Source: Dichetophora obliterata (Eukaryota > Arthropoda > Insecta > Diptera > Sciomyzidae). Taken from it: DNA of 64,000 bases. A program made the translations under genes and the position numbers. The stretch covers positions 16,878,319 to 16,942,318 of the forward strand of contig OY986439.1 in the NCBI GenBank assembly GCA_963920525.1, given 5' to 3'. The notes under the pieces were generated by a model, which made no database searches, was not told the origin of the DNA, and saw nothing but the letters and a program-made list of their open reading frames with translations. Below, one piece after another: positions 33,106 through 45,170 of this stretch (the first letter of the stretch is position 1; every line of letters begins with the position of its first letter).

Positions 33106-34850
33106 TTTCTACCTGTAACTTTTTAATTCTTTACGCACAAGAAAGTTTTATATACCGTAAGGACGGTGTGCTTTTATCTTTTAGAAAAAGTGAGTACAGT
33201 GGTTTTTTGGAGTTAAAGGGGGCTAACTCCAAAACGGTGAAATTTATTTCTCAGCTTTTTTGGCGCCATTTTGAACAAAAAAATTAAAAAATTCCCCTAT
33301 TTTTTACCTTTTAAAAGTTCTAAAAAAAAAGAATTTTTACTTTTTAAGTATGACTGTAGGTAATGTTGTACTTTTTGCAATTGTAAATATAATAAAAAAT
33401 TTTTAGCTCAATTGGACTTATAATATTTCCATAATCCTTGGCATTGTTTTAATGAACGCTGTTTTGAGAAAATCGCGTAAAAACTTTTAAACGGACATGT
33501 AATTTGTTCTGATAGTATACAGATGCTTACATTTATATATTCGCTATTATCTTTAATTTTAAACACGTATTCTGCACAAATATACTAACTTTTTATGAAA
33601 AAAAATGTTTAATATTAAGACATATTTTAAATCAAAGAAATTTAAAAAAAATCGTAGAAAAATCGGAACCAATTTAGTTCCGAGAGAATATTTGAAATAT
33701 CATGCAAAATACGATACGTTTTGTGAAAAACACATGTGGGCCATCTGGCAACACTAGACAAGCATTCAGAGTATGATGAAATGAGTTTATGATGATGAAA
33801 GAACTACGTCGGATGTTGATGAAATGATTGTTGTGACAGCAATGGTAACAAGCCAGAAAGGGCATACCGAGTGCAAAGCTATAAACTTTATATTTTTCAA
33901 TTTATTTGAACAAGAATTTATTAAATGTTAGTGTTGTTAAACTCTAGCAAAATTATTTGGAGAAACGAGATGAACAAGTTCTTGCCCTACAGGTGCGGAG
34001 TTATTTAAGTTCTTATACTAATCAATCAAATTAAATAACCAGTGCTCATTTTTGTCTATACTGCAAAAATTTGAGGATTGATGGGAATGAGAATCTATGT
34101 TTGGATTATAAATCTATATGGTCAATCTATGCAAACCACCTGTTTGTTTTAGTTTTGAAACTAAATAATTTTTAGGGACTTAAAATTATTCTTGAAATGT
34201 ACTGTTGCATGTAAGTCCCTCTCTTTTAACTCAGGATGATTGGTACACCGTGGCGCTCAGTGCATCAAGAATATATAAAGCAAGGAACAAATACACCGAA
34301 AAAAATTTACAGAGTAGAGTTTTTTCATGAGTCAAAAGAGTTTTTAAGAAGTTAAAAACGTTTTGTTGTCGTAAAACACAAAATGAATTGAATCAATATT
34401 TTTTTTGTTAATATAAAACTTTTTTTGCTTGATACAACTCATTTTCAAAGCTTGGAGTAAATTAAAAGCAGTTTCAAATTAACTCTGCATCTTCTCCAAA
34501 CATTTCTCATTTTAACTTCATTAAAACTTATAGCAACCATCTATGAAGAACGTCTTTGTATTTTAAAGCTGAAACGGAGTTATTTTCAGCACGAAACAGA
34601 GTCTTCTCGAGCAAATATTTTCGTTTGTTCGTTTTACTTTGAATGAAGAGAAAGTACTCAAATATTTTAACAAGCAAATCAAGTGAGCTGAATTAAATGT
34701 TGCATAATGATAAAAAAAGGCCTTTTTACTATTGCGAGTTATATGTTTTCGTATATCTTTATGGAAGTGAAACTTCTTATGCGGTTATTTGATATAGAGG
34801 GTAAAATTTTTCGAGTCTCGTCACGAAAGTTTTTTTTTAATCTCGTCACG
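33106..34850. other. Stretch without recognised genes
   Basis: AT-rich DNA. A possible element start, ACACCGAAAAAAA (near 34289), faces a loosely matching TTTTTTTTGGGTGTAGG near 37890, but the similarity inside the ends is too weak to call an element. Confidence 0.35.
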
Positions 34851-35235
34851 AAAAATTGTGTACACAAGCTTGATATATTTTTTGTATGGGCACCCCTAGA
34901 AAGGTGGCAGATAAAGTGTATGTGTGTATGTAAGAAATGCTAAATAAAAAAAAAACAATAGGACCAGCTCATACATTTGACCTCCCTAGGGGTTATTGTT
35001 TTTTTGATATGAACTATAATAGACAGTTTTTTCTATTTTTTGTGTCTTTTGTATCGGGACCTCCAAAAGGTTGGTAGATAGAGAAAAGGTGAGTTCAAAA
35101 GAAATGTTAAGGAGGAAAAATTAATAGGACCAGCTCATATATTGATCCCCTTAGGGGTTGTGGATGTTTTGATATGAATTATAAAAGCCATTTTTTTAAT
35201 TTTTTGTTTTTTTTTTATGGGGACTCCCACGATAG
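34850..35235. repeat. Two-unit tandem repeat, period 166 bp
   Basis: ATAGGACCAGCTCATA starts at 34958 and 35124. Both copies are preceded by a GGCA/GGGA-CCCCTAGAAAGG/CCTCCAAAAGG region and followed by TAGGGGTT and a TTTGATATGAA(C/T)TATAA region. The copies differ at many positions, so the duplication is old. Confidence 0.7.
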
Positions 35236-35736
35236 ATCCCCATAGGTGAATTTTTCGCGTCATCTCGTAAATATCAAATCACGGACATATTCCGCATACA
35301 TCGCAAACCATTAAGACCAGTATTACTAAATGAAGCACCAACCAATGACATGAAAATATTAAATAAACAGAATATTTTTTATGAAAATTTTGTATTGTAT
35401 TTCGTTTGAGATGCTATCTCTTTCTTACTCTCTGTTTTTTTACAAGAATCTATTTTATCCTTTATATTAAGAAGCTTACCTTCTGTACTGTATACACACT
35501 ATAACGTAATTTTTTTGAACCTGCGGTGTATTTTTATAGAAAATTTTGGGAAACTAAACAATTTTATTAAATTCGGTATACAACTGTTGTTTTAATAAAA
35601 GTCAAGAAACATACATTTTTTTAAAAAGGTATTTATGAATTTTTGGAACATACTAAAGTCACATATTACCATATTTTATTAACGAAACTGCATTAAACAA
35701 TAATAAACAAATTTTTAATGTATGTATCACGACATA

Positions 35737-36199
35737 TACACGCTCAGAAATCTTGGATTAAATTCTAATACAAACTGTATTGTATATATGACCACACCAG
35801 AATTGTATTACAATCTAATACACTACATATATTACAATTGATTTTTATTCTCTCATGGGACTTAATTTTAATACATGCTTGTATTAAAATATTTTTGACA
35901 AAAAAAAAAATTAACGAAACATGTGGGATTCGAACCCAGTACGTTTAGGTTATAAGTTCTTGGCTCTACCAACTGCTCTATGAAGCCATATGTATAAATA
36001 AATGATAAACATGCATAAGAGCCGAACCAAGCCGAACGCTGTTTTTAAAGACTAATCCAAACTGTATTAAAAAGTATTCCAGGTTTTATTAAAAAATGTC
36101 TGATATTTTGAAGAGTTTTAATTCTAATAGAAAAAGTATTAAAAAATGCATGATTCCAACGATTGGATTAAAATTAATTCCAAGATTTCTGAGCGTGTA
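35737..36199. mobile_element. TA-flanked MITE carrying a tRNA-like sequence
   Basis: TA at 35737-35738 and 36198-36199 flanks 459 bp with inverted ends: CACGCTCAGAAATCTTGGAT at the left; CACGCTCAGAAATCTTGGAA read inward from the right. The inverted similarity continues inward for about 40 bp (TTAATTCTAATAC-like). A TA duplication fits Tc1/mariner-type mobilisation. The interior is dominated by TAATAC/GTATTA motifs except for the tRNA-like block at about 35918-35990. No transposase is encoded. Confidence 0.85.
35918..35990 (-). repeat. tRNA-like sequence inside the MITE
   Basis: The minus strand reads GGCTTCATAGAGCAGTTGG, TAGAGCCAAGAACTTATAAC, then GGGTTCGAATCCCACATG. The A box (GAGCAGTTGGTAGAGC) and B box (GGGTTCGAATCCC) are well kept and correctly spaced, and the T-arm folds. 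The D-arm (GAGC against GAGC) and acceptor stem do not pair properly, so it is a pseudo-tRNA; the CTTATAA loop would resemble a TAT-anticodon tRNA. It probably still offers an internal polymerase III promoter. Confidence 0.7.
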
Positions 36200-36390
36200 G
36201 GCAACCATGCTCACTTAACACAAATCGCCTTGAGAATATTCTAAATATCTTTGTACCAATTTTAATTATTCTACCATCAATTTATATACTTCATTTTGAT
36301 AAATGCTTAAAAAATATCTTTTCCCTCATTCAACGAACAAAACAGCAATCAATTGTAAAGTCAATGCAAATATTTATCTCTTTTTTCAAA

Positions 36391-37309
36391 TACAGGGTCC
36401 GCCATTTAACGTTTTTTTTTTTAAACTAGTGCTTATTTCGTGAATGGTAACACTTAGCTCATGTCTGATTTGACAGATAATTATTTTTATCCTTCCGCTA
36501 AACGAATATGGTTGTGTATACGCTTGAACAACGCTGGGAAATATTGCGACATTCCTTTGAAAATCGAAACCGATTTTGCCAAAAAAATCATCTTTTGAGA
36601 TGAAGCTCATTTTGATCTTGGCGGGTATGTAAACAAGCAAAATTGTCGCATTTGGGGCACAGAAAACCCGCACGCATACATTGAAAAGCCGCTGCACCCA
36701 AAACGAGTCACTGTTTGGTGCGGATTTTGGTCCAGAGGCATAGTTGGGCCATTTTTCTTCGAAAATGAGCAAGGAGTGGCCGTTACAGTCAATGGCGATC
36801 GTTATCGGGCCATGTTGAACGAATTTTTGTTCACAAAAATTGAGTAGGATATTGGCAACATTTGGTTTCAACAGGACGGCGCTACGTGCCACACAGCCGA
36901 AGCTACACTCGATGTTTTGCGCCCTGTTTTTGAAGATCGCATTATCAGCCGCAGAGCTGATGTCGTTTGGCTACCGCGGAGCTGCGATTTGACACCGTTG
37001 GACTATTATTTGTGGGGTGCCCTCAAAGATAAGTGTTACGCCGACAAGCCAGAGACAATAGACGCTTTAAAGGACAATATTCGTGAAGCCATTGGTGAAA
37101 TACAGCTGCACACAATCGATAATGTGCTTAAAAATTGGACCAATCGTGTAGGCTACTGAATGGCCAGCCGAGGCAGCCATTTGAATGAAATTATTTTTTA
37201 TTATTAACCGGAAGGATTGTACTTTCAAATAAAAAAAGAAATTTGAGAAAATATTAAGTTGTTTTTTTTTATAGAATTTTAAAAAAAAAGTTATTTGGCG
37301 GACCCTTTA
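36391..37309 (+). mobile_element. Internally deleted mariner-type element with TA duplication
   Basis: TA at 36391-36392 and 37308-37309 flanks 915 bp whose ends are CAGGGTCCGCCATTTAACG and, read inward from the right, AAGGGTCCGCCAAATAAC. Poly(T)/poly(A) runs lie just inside both ends. The interior is a Tc1/mariner transposase lacking its middle N-terminal part. Full-length relatives are usually about 1.3 kb, so roughly 0.4 kb has been lost. Confidence 0.92.
36509..37159 (+). pseudogene. Rosa-like (DD41D) mariner transposase, deleted and with two stops
   Basis: ATG 36509 opens MVVYTLEQRWEILRHSFEN; the helix-turn-helix region after it is deleted and the frame changes. The catalytic part reads TGA-DEAHFDLGGYVNKQNCRIW (stop at 36597-36599, first catalytic D next to it), KRVTVWCGFWSRGIVGPFFF, a TAG at 36845-36847, then NIWFQQDGATCHTAEATLDV (second D) and CDLTPLDYYLWG (third D), ending RVGY at 37159. 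Counting from QQD to the D of PLDYY gives 41 intervening residues, the spacing recorded for the rosa family first described in tephritid flies. Two stops and the deletion make it inactive. Confidence 0.88.
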
Positions 37310-39635
37310 TGTTATATACAAAAATCCCTTTTTTAAAAAATTTCCCTTAAAATCAAATAAATGAAACACCTTTGAAACAAATTTTGAAAGTTGAGCGCAA
37401 TTTAAGCTCAAAAGTAAAAAAAAAGTTTTGCTGTATAAGAAATTATGGAGAATCAAAATTGGCAAATCGTGGATAAGCAAGCTGCTCTGTGAGTATGGAG
37501 AAGAAATTCTGTTTTTGGCGTTAAATATGACTTTAATTTCCTTTGTATTCATTTGGAATAAGAAATAAATAAAAATAATTAAACACAAAAGAAATGACGG
37601 GTTCTTTTTTTGACTCTTTTGTGGGTGAGTTTGTTTATTTTTAAAGCTTCATGCTACATTTAAATGAGTTGATTCTAGGTTTTTTTGAGTGAACTCAAAA
37701 TTTAAAAATTCTCAATTTCTCATTCTTAAAACAACTCCAAACGGAGTCAGTACGACTTTTCAAACAAATCCAATTTTTGAAATAAATTGAACACACAAAC
37801 GAAGTTAAATATAGTTTTTACAGCTTTGGCAAAATACCATGCACGAAAAGAGTTAAATTGACTCCAAATATGACTTTATTTACTCCGCTTTTTTTTGGGT
37901 GTAGGAAGAGTTGACCAATTTTTATAAACTTCTCATCTTGGTTGATTTGAGATTTGATTTCACGTTTGAGTTGATTAAATCTGATGCTGATTTAAAAAAA
38001 TTTAACAGCTTTGGTATAAGGCTTAAACTTATTTCAAAAATTACGTTTAAAAATGACATTTCTGATATTTTTAAGAGATTATTGTAACAAGTGTACATTC
38101 GGATTTTAATCGAATTAACGTTTTATAGGCGGTCAGTATTTTGTTTTTTCTTTTACTAAATATTCCTTTTGTTCTTATGTTAAATAATAAAAAAATTCTA
38201 TTAAACACTACTTTCAGCTTAAATACTTTCCGTGAGATGTGGCGAAATTGTACGGGGAATTTAATAATTAATCTGAATACTAATGATTATATACTAAAAT
38301 AAATTTTATTTAAATTTTTTATAATAATACGCTTGATAAGGTTTACTTTAGAGGGAAACTTTGTATAAAAATAAATTTCACTTTTAAGGCTTGTTTTTCA
38401 AAACTAAAAAGGCATTTATGATACTGACTTGTACAATAATTTACTCATTTACTTTACCACATTCTTTAGAAATTTTTCTCAAAGAAATCCAAAATTTTTC
38501 TTAAAACTTACACAATAAAGATGTTCTTTCTACAGATAGAAATACAATTTGCATGGCAAAACTTTTTTCAGTATATACGTATATAAATGTTTTTAAAATA
38601 GATAGGTGAATATGTATTAAATAAGATTTATCAGCTTTATGAACTTAAGCGATCAATTTTAACTCTTTTGTTTAATATTAAAGGTTTTAAACTTTTTTTA
38701 GGTCAGACCTTTTATTTGCTTAAAAAAGTATTTTTATTGATTTAGGAAAAATAGAAAAATATAAAAAAATAGGAAAAATAGAAAAACAGTAGACAATTGA
38801 TAAATATATTTCAATTTTAAGGAGTATTTTGGAGCTCTATTACTACTTGAGAATCGATTTCATAAACTATAATATAAATTGTTTGCATGATAATTTTATT
38901 ACCTTTCCAACGGTGGTTTATCTAAGATGGCACTGTGCGGCACAGAAATCTTTATTTAATAATTTCAACGTTTTTCACTTAATTTATATATGAGAAATCT
39001 AGTGGTAACATCCGTTTTGCCAGTTTACCGAAGACTTTAGTGCAAATTTTTTTTTAATTAATACAGATATGCACTCATTTGCGAGTTGAGAACTCTTGAA
39101 CCATTAGGATATTCATTTTGGTTTTGACATAAAATTACGTCTTACAGCGCGGTTTGTATGGGGGTCATTATCACGAATTTTTTCAAAGTGATATTTGACA
39201 CTTTGGGGTATACCTACAGCCTTTAATATTCATTGTACAAAGAAAAAAAAAAGCCAAAATATCAGTTTTAGTGGGAATAAAACGAATGTCTAATAAAATA
39301 GCAAAATCTAAAAAGATGAAAAATTCATATATTCGTATGAGTAATGCACAAGCTGCTTAGCTGCAGTAGATGCTTATGCTGTTTTTAAGGTTTGCTTGTG
39401 TGGTTCGTTATTACGTCGTTCGTTGTTGTGCTGCTTTTGTAGCTGTTTTTATTAATATGTATGTAAAACATACACATCTATATACACATCAGTTGCTTTT
39501 TTTTCCCAGTCAGCCAATCGGCTCGGTTGAAAATGGCGTGCACTTTTAAAAGCACTGAAGCGGACCATTTCGTTGTCAGCAAACTATGCATTGTGTGTTT
39601 CATATAAGCATACCATTTATTAAGTTGTATATTAA
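37310..39635. other. Stretch without recognised genes
   Basis: Mostly AT-rich. A less AT-rich patch at about 39370-39620 (GTCGTTCGTTGTTGTGCTGC ... CAGCCAATCGGCTCGG) has no recognisable coding content. Confidence 0.35.
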
Positions 39636-40017
39636 TGTTGATTTTCTATGATTGAAATATAAATACAAAATGTTTGATAGTTTAAATCATTCTTGATTTT
39701 AAATACAAATTCTAGTTGTTTGATAGTTTAAAATCGTTTATTGAGCTTTAGGTCAGGTTAGAACAATAAATTGCTCCAACGCATTTTTTCCAAAGAAACA
39801 ACAACAATAAAATTTTGAATATGAAAAGGAAAACATCACTAGCTGATTAATTAGTTAGTTGATTGATTAACTAGTTAGAGCAATTAATTGTTCTAACCTG
39901 ACCTAAAGCTCAATAAACGATTTTAAACTATCAAACAACTAGAATTTGTGTTTAAAATCAAGAATGATTTAAACTTTCAAATAATTAGAATTTGTATTTA
40001 AATCATAGAAATCAACA
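39636..40017. repeat. Fold-back repeat, arms about 140 bp
   Basis: The left arm 39636-39776 (with TTATTGAGCTTTAGGTCAGG) is nearly identical to the complement of 39878-40017. The arm itself holds two tandem copies of a TTTGATAGTTTAAA-containing unit. The 100-bp spacer contains an inner GATTAATTAGTTAG/CTAACTAGTTAATC-like palindrome. No coding capacity; target duplications were not found. Confidence 0.85.
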
Positions 40018-40559
40018 CAATAAATAACAAGGTCATATAGAAAACTTTAAGTAGTATATTAATTTTATTTGTTTTTAAACAATTGTAACCTTTTCTTGAA
40101 ATGGTTTTTATTAAGTTGCAACAATAAACTAAACAATGAACGGCAACTCAACTGCACTACTTTGATTTCAATACAGGATTCAATGCATATTTCAGAGTTT
40201 TTTGGCGAACGGGTGAAAAAGAGAGGAAAAAGAAAAGAACAAACGACGCATCAAGCGAATATGACTATTAATTTCAATTCGATTCTTGATAAGTATAAAA
40301 AAGGACTCTACAATTATATAGAGAACGGTTAAAAGGTACAAAAACATGTCGTTTTCATTCCAGCAAATCAGACGCTGCCGTTTTAAATACTGTTTAGCTG
40401 GCACAGTAACATTCATGGCTTGTTGGGTTGTAATGCAATAGAGAATACAGCTGCATGCAGCTAGAGAGCCCGTATGTGGCTACAAAAAAATTTATTACTA
40501 CGTGCCAAGGTTGCCAGTTAAAATTTAAAACAATTCCGACAAAAATTTACTTTTTTCAG

Positions 40560-40990
40560 AATAACATAAATTAAATACAACAAAAATTACCATTGTAAAG
40601 ATAAAACAAAAAAGTTTCTACCGCAATACAAAATATCAGAAAAAAATCTCACGATCATTAAAAATTACCACAAAAATACCACGCGTTTTAAAAATACCAC
40701 CACAAATTCCATATGCATTTAAAATTGCCACAAAAATCTCATTCGCATTAAAAAATAACACAATAAGTCCCATATGCACAAGCAATTTAAAAAACATTTA
40801 GAAATACCACAAAGAAACTTTGGTTACTAAAAAAGAAAAAAAAAATGTAAGAAAACTCCCATGGAAATTTAAATAATACCCGCTGAATTCCCACGCCAAT
40901 TAAAAAATACCACGCTGAATTAAAAAATTTAATAGGAATTCCCAGAAACAAAAATTCTTAAGGACAATTAAAAATTACCACCAATGTGAT
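40560..40990. repeat. Degenerate short tandem repeats, unit about 30-35 bp
   Basis: Variants of ATTAAAAATACCACAAAAAT followed by CCCA(T/C)(A/G)CG recur irregularly about ten times. The arrangement suggests an old minisatellite; no protein or terminal structure is present. Confidence 0.6.
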
Positions 40991-41059
40991 TTTTCCAACA
41001 TAACTGGCGACGTTGCTACTAGCTGTTGATATTGTTGTTTTGGTTCTGTATGTGCTGCA

Positions 41060-41330
41060 AAGGGCCGTTTTTCACTCGGCAATTCTATGAGCAATAATTG
41101 CTTTCGCCGCAAGTAGTTTGTTGACTACTCGGGTTAAATGGGGACTTTCGTAAACCCCCTAAAGAGGGCGAATAGTCGACAATCTGCTTGCGGTAAGGGC
41201 AATTATTGCCGATTGAAAAGCGGGACAAAGAGATCTTGTTACCAGAGCAATAATTGCTTTCGCCGCAAGCTCGAGAATTTTCGTGAGGGACGAGTGAAAA
41301 GCGGGACATAGTAAGCAAAGTTCTGTTTAT
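41060..41330. repeat. Fold-back element with repeated CAATAATTGC modules
   Basis: GAGCAATAATTGCTTTCGCC occurs at about 41089 and 41247 in direct orientation and in inverted form at about 41180-41210 (TTGCGGTAAGGGCAATTATTGC). GA(T/G)TGAAAAGCGGGACA occurs at about 41213 and 41303 and inverted, weakly, at the left edge (TTTTTCACTCGGCAAT). The 41090-41130 and 41165-41210 segments pair as a long stem (GTTGACTACTCG/CGAATAGTCGAC). Confidence 0.7.
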
Positions 41331-41534
41331 TTTCTGTGGATGATTCGGTTCATCCCCTCTAGCGCTGCTCAACCGCTGTGATCATGCTCTTTTCTGTGCG
41401 TCGTTGTTTTAGATTTGCTTGGTAATTGTTGTTGATTCAGTTAGTTGAAATTTTTTTAGATTTTCTTAATTTTTACTCGACATGAACAGCTGTATTTGAC
41501 AACTAGCTCGCTTTTCTCTACTTTCTACTTGATT

Positions 41535-41571
41535 CCTCTCCGAGTCGGCCCTACCTGGTTATTCTGCCATG
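41535..41571 (-). other. Solitary P-like terminal repeat
   Basis: Read on the minus strand from 41571 the sequence is CATGGCAGAATAACCAGGTA followed by GGGCCGACTCGG. It shares the CATGG(C/T)AGAATAA and AGGTAG blocks with the complete P-like element at 31985-32509. No partner terminus or duplication was found upstream, so it may be one end of a truncated element. Confidence 0.4.
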
Positions 41572-42735
41572 AGTTGGAGTACGAATAAAACGAATGTTTA
41601 TTTTCAGCATGTACATATGTATACTACTACGCAAATTTGCGCATGCGTTACTAAGCATGCGTTGTGCTTTAAAAATTATATTTATTTTTTAAATATCATA
41701 ATAACTTCGAATTATTTTTATTATGCATTATATTCTGTCCATATTAAAAATTTATTTTGTTAACTAAAATATACATATAACATAAATATACATATAGACG
41801 TATATGCGTTTTACTACAGGAAAAATAAATAACTCAAATTTACCCATATTTATTTCCATTAATTAAACATAACTTTGAATTCCATTTAGTTTTAACCAAC
41901 AAAACAAATGAAAAAGAACAACAAATTCATCACCATAAATATCAAACAAAAAAATTTTTAAAACAAAACAAATTTTAACATGAATTTAATTGTGAGTTTT
42001 TTATATCAGGTAAGTTTAAAGAAAGACAACATTAACAAATTTGTTTTAGAATAATTTTTATTTAGAAGATGAAATACTTTAAAAAAGTTTTGAAGAATAT
42101 ACATGAAAAAAACCAGAATTTTTCTCTATTACTGTATAAAAAGGAATTCTACGTCTATACTTACGATACTATCGAAACTGTGTATTTTTTCAACAAACTT
42201 CTTTCTATTATTCTTGCCAACAACTTTGTTGAACAAATATGTAACGAGAAATCATTTGAAATTGTCTTTAATAAGCGACATATGTCTTGCCCGCTTTCAA
42301 CACTTCAAAGCAAAAAATGTTACTCATACGTAATGCTACCAACTCATGTTATTAAAAAATAAGTATATTTTCTACTTAGAACACTGAAAAGTATGTATAA
42401 TTTTTAAAAATAAGTATAAGTAAGTATATCACCTTAGAAAAAAATTTTAATATTTTCCTAATATAAGAACCAATAGAACCCACAATATTCCGTAAGTGTT
42501 GTCACGCCCTCTTTTTGTTCTTCTCGAAAAGTTTTGTGTAGGCAATCTAACTAAAACCAAAATTCTTTGAATTGATAAAAAAAAAATTAATTTTATTTAT
42601 TTGCAGTTCATATACCCAGTGAACCAAAACTATCTTTTTTTAATTAATTTATAAACTTTTTCGGGTAGAAAAATTCATTTTCGACACTCATAAAAGAAAC
42701 TTTTTGGACTCATTCGTCGGACTTAAATTGCCTCT
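41572..42735. other. AT-rich stretch, nothing called
   Basis: Two overlapping frames (42069-42362 and 42103-42333) in different phases show no family motif. AAGTAAGTAT-like repeats occur near 42370-42430 and again at 43640-43720. Confidence 0.35.
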
Positions 42736-43278
42736 GGTGCACTTTACCTTATCACATCTTCAATTTTGTGAATTTTTTTTTAGGATTTTTTTTTTCCAAA
42801 AATTGTTGTATATAAACGTGCACAGCTAGAACAAAACTGATGCCAGATTCAACTTAAAACCGGTCTCACATTGATACGTTTTAATACAAAAGTTTGTCGT
42901 TTTTTAGATCTCCCTAGGTGGCGTTGTGGTTGATTTAAAAAAAAATTGTATTTATAAACCGATAAAAAGCGACCACAGTGTCACTTAGGGGATCTAAAAA
43001 AAGAAAAAATTTCGGAGGACCTTACAAACATATGTGAATAGCTTTTGTGGTTCAGCCGTGATGGTCAAAAACCTTGAAGTTGGTGAATTTTTTTCTTTAG
43101 GAATTTTTTACGATCAATTTTTGTTTAAAAACGTATAAATGTGAGACCGGTTTTAGATTGAATCGGGTACGAGGGTCTCATTTCTGGCATCATTATTGTT
43201 CTAGCTGTGCACGTTTATATACAAAAATTTTTGGAAAAAAATTCACAAAATTGAAGATGTGATAGGGTAAATTGCACC
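42736..43278. repeat. Fold-back element, arms about 160 bp
   Basis: The left arm (42736-42896) runs from GGTGCACTTTACCTTATCAC through ATATAAACGTGCACAGCTAG to ACCGGTCTCACATTGATACG, and it is found inverted at 43115-43278. The right arm has an additional GTACGAGGGTCTCATTTC segment of about 20 bp. The interior contains a second inverted pair, AGATCTCCCTAGGTGGCG against GTGTCACTTAGGGGATCT. The whole unit is non-coding and can fold into one long nested hairpin. Confidence 0.85.
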
Positions 43279-45170
43279 CCTATGGCCCCTATTGCTCAGG
43301 CAACATCAATTTTTTAACCTCCAAACAAATCGACCCAGCCTAAAATGTATACAGAGATCAAAGCAAAGTTATCATTACTAGCCCTCACTGTCACTGAATT
43401 GACGTGCTACATTAACTGGTTTGTTTTATTTTTGCTTGGAATCGTATTTGTCTTGGCTGGAAATGTTGTTTAATATGTCAAGTCTTGTCTTTAAAATTTG
43501 CAAAATTCAATACAGCTGTATTCAATATTATTTTTTACAAATAAAATTGACTCCAGTGTCTGTATTTTTAACGCTGTTGACTCCAATTTCCAAACTTTTT
43601 ATGCTTTTGCAAGCAAAAGTTAAACCAGAGCTGAAAAGTAAGCATGAATAAGTACAAATCTTAAAAGTAAGTATACTTATAATCATGGAATTTTAATGAT
43701 ACTTACAAAGTAAGTATAGTTGCTAACATTGCTCATACGCAATGTTGTTCGAATTTTTTCGTTTGACTTTTTGTAAGAATCACTAGATAAGACCCACTGG
43801 AAGCGATTTTTTCATATTTATTTATTCAGCAAAGTTGTCGGCCAGAATTATAGAAAGAACTTTTTCCAAGAAACCAAAATGATAATCATAATGGTTATCA
43901 ACCTAGAGTTATCAACATGAAAATGAGTGAATATCTTGAGTAACTTTTGATATATCTTAAGAAAGAAAATTTTGTTCTAAAATGTTTGGAAAAGTGGTAA
44001 AACAAATGTCAAGACGAGATTTCTTATGCCAAAATTAAGTGAAAAACGTTTAAATTACCAAAAACAGAGAAAAAAAGATACAAAAAGCGCACGATTAGTA
44101 CAAGAAATGGCGTAGTTTTGCCGATTGAGGTCTAAATCACATAAAAATGCATCCAAAAAAAGTCACAAATAATCCAAAACGCTCAGATTTCTCAAAATTG
44201 TTTATGCTGATATGAATTATTTTTGAAGCTTAGTTTAAATTTTTTTGGTTTTTGCAAATTCTTAGGAACAAAAAACCTTCCCATACAAAAAGTGAGTTTT
44301 TGCCCAAACGGAACGTTTTTAAAAAATTCCAGGAAGCCTTTTGGTTAACACATTGTGAAATCCTTCCGTGGAGGATACAACAATAAGTCAAAGAAGACTT
44401 TAGACCGAGTTTATCCAACACTTTTTTTTTCGACCCGGCCTAGTCCTTATGATCATAATGATATGAGAATTTACAAGCAAAATGCACTTTTGTTTAATGA
44501 AATTAAACGTAGAATGTTACTGTGCCAAAAGATTTTTGAAAAAATATACAAAGTGTGTTTATCACAATGAAGAAATCAATTTTAAGTAAACTGTGCTCAA
44601 ATTTTAGGGATTCATTATTTTTTTAAAAATAGTAACCGACCAAAATCGTTGATAGTTTTTCCAGAATTCATTAAAACTATAAAATGTCCTTCTAAAAAGT
44701 TTAAGACAACTGAAATCAGTTGAAAATTGGAAATATGGCAGCAGTTTGAAGGTGTTTTCTAAAATGACAATCACCGATTTTTCTGTTGGAAAAATTGTGT
44801 ATATAACCCCCATACAAAGGGATGTCATCACCAAAAAAAAAAAAAACCATCAAAACTTTGAATATAATAAATCTTGGCCGTGGGGTTATTTGACTTCTGC
44901 CCAATCCAATATAATTCCTTACTAGTTTCAATTCCACAAACATTACATTTTTAAACAAGAAAAGTATTAACCTTTTACAAAATGATGCCATAAAAACCAC
45001 ATTTAAAAAATCTTTATCCAGCGATATAAACTGTGTTCTTTTGTTTCCTATCTTTAAATGGATTTGATTGGCAAATAAATCTTTTTGTAGCTGAGTAATG
45101 TTTTCCAAGATAATTGGATGTGAAAAAGTATTGTTCGTCAGATTTTTATATGCGTTTTTATTTGCACTCA
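43279..45170. other. AT-rich stretch, nothing recognised
   Basis: The longest frame (44716-45171, minus, 151 codons) has no recognisable motif and overlaps poly(A) tracts; it is not called. Confidence 0.35.

Noticed and set aside
35918..35990. Functional tRNA gene
   Set aside because: A and B boxes are good, but acceptor and D stems do not pair and the sequence is embedded in a MITE.
36386..36892. 168-codon minus-strand frame
   Set aside because: It is the shadow of the mariner transposase encoded on the plus strand.
34289..37905. 3.6-kb element bounded by ACACCGAAAAAAA and TTTTTTTTGGGTGTAGG
   Set aside because: The ends match only over a short A-rich run and the subterminal sequences do not pair convincingly.
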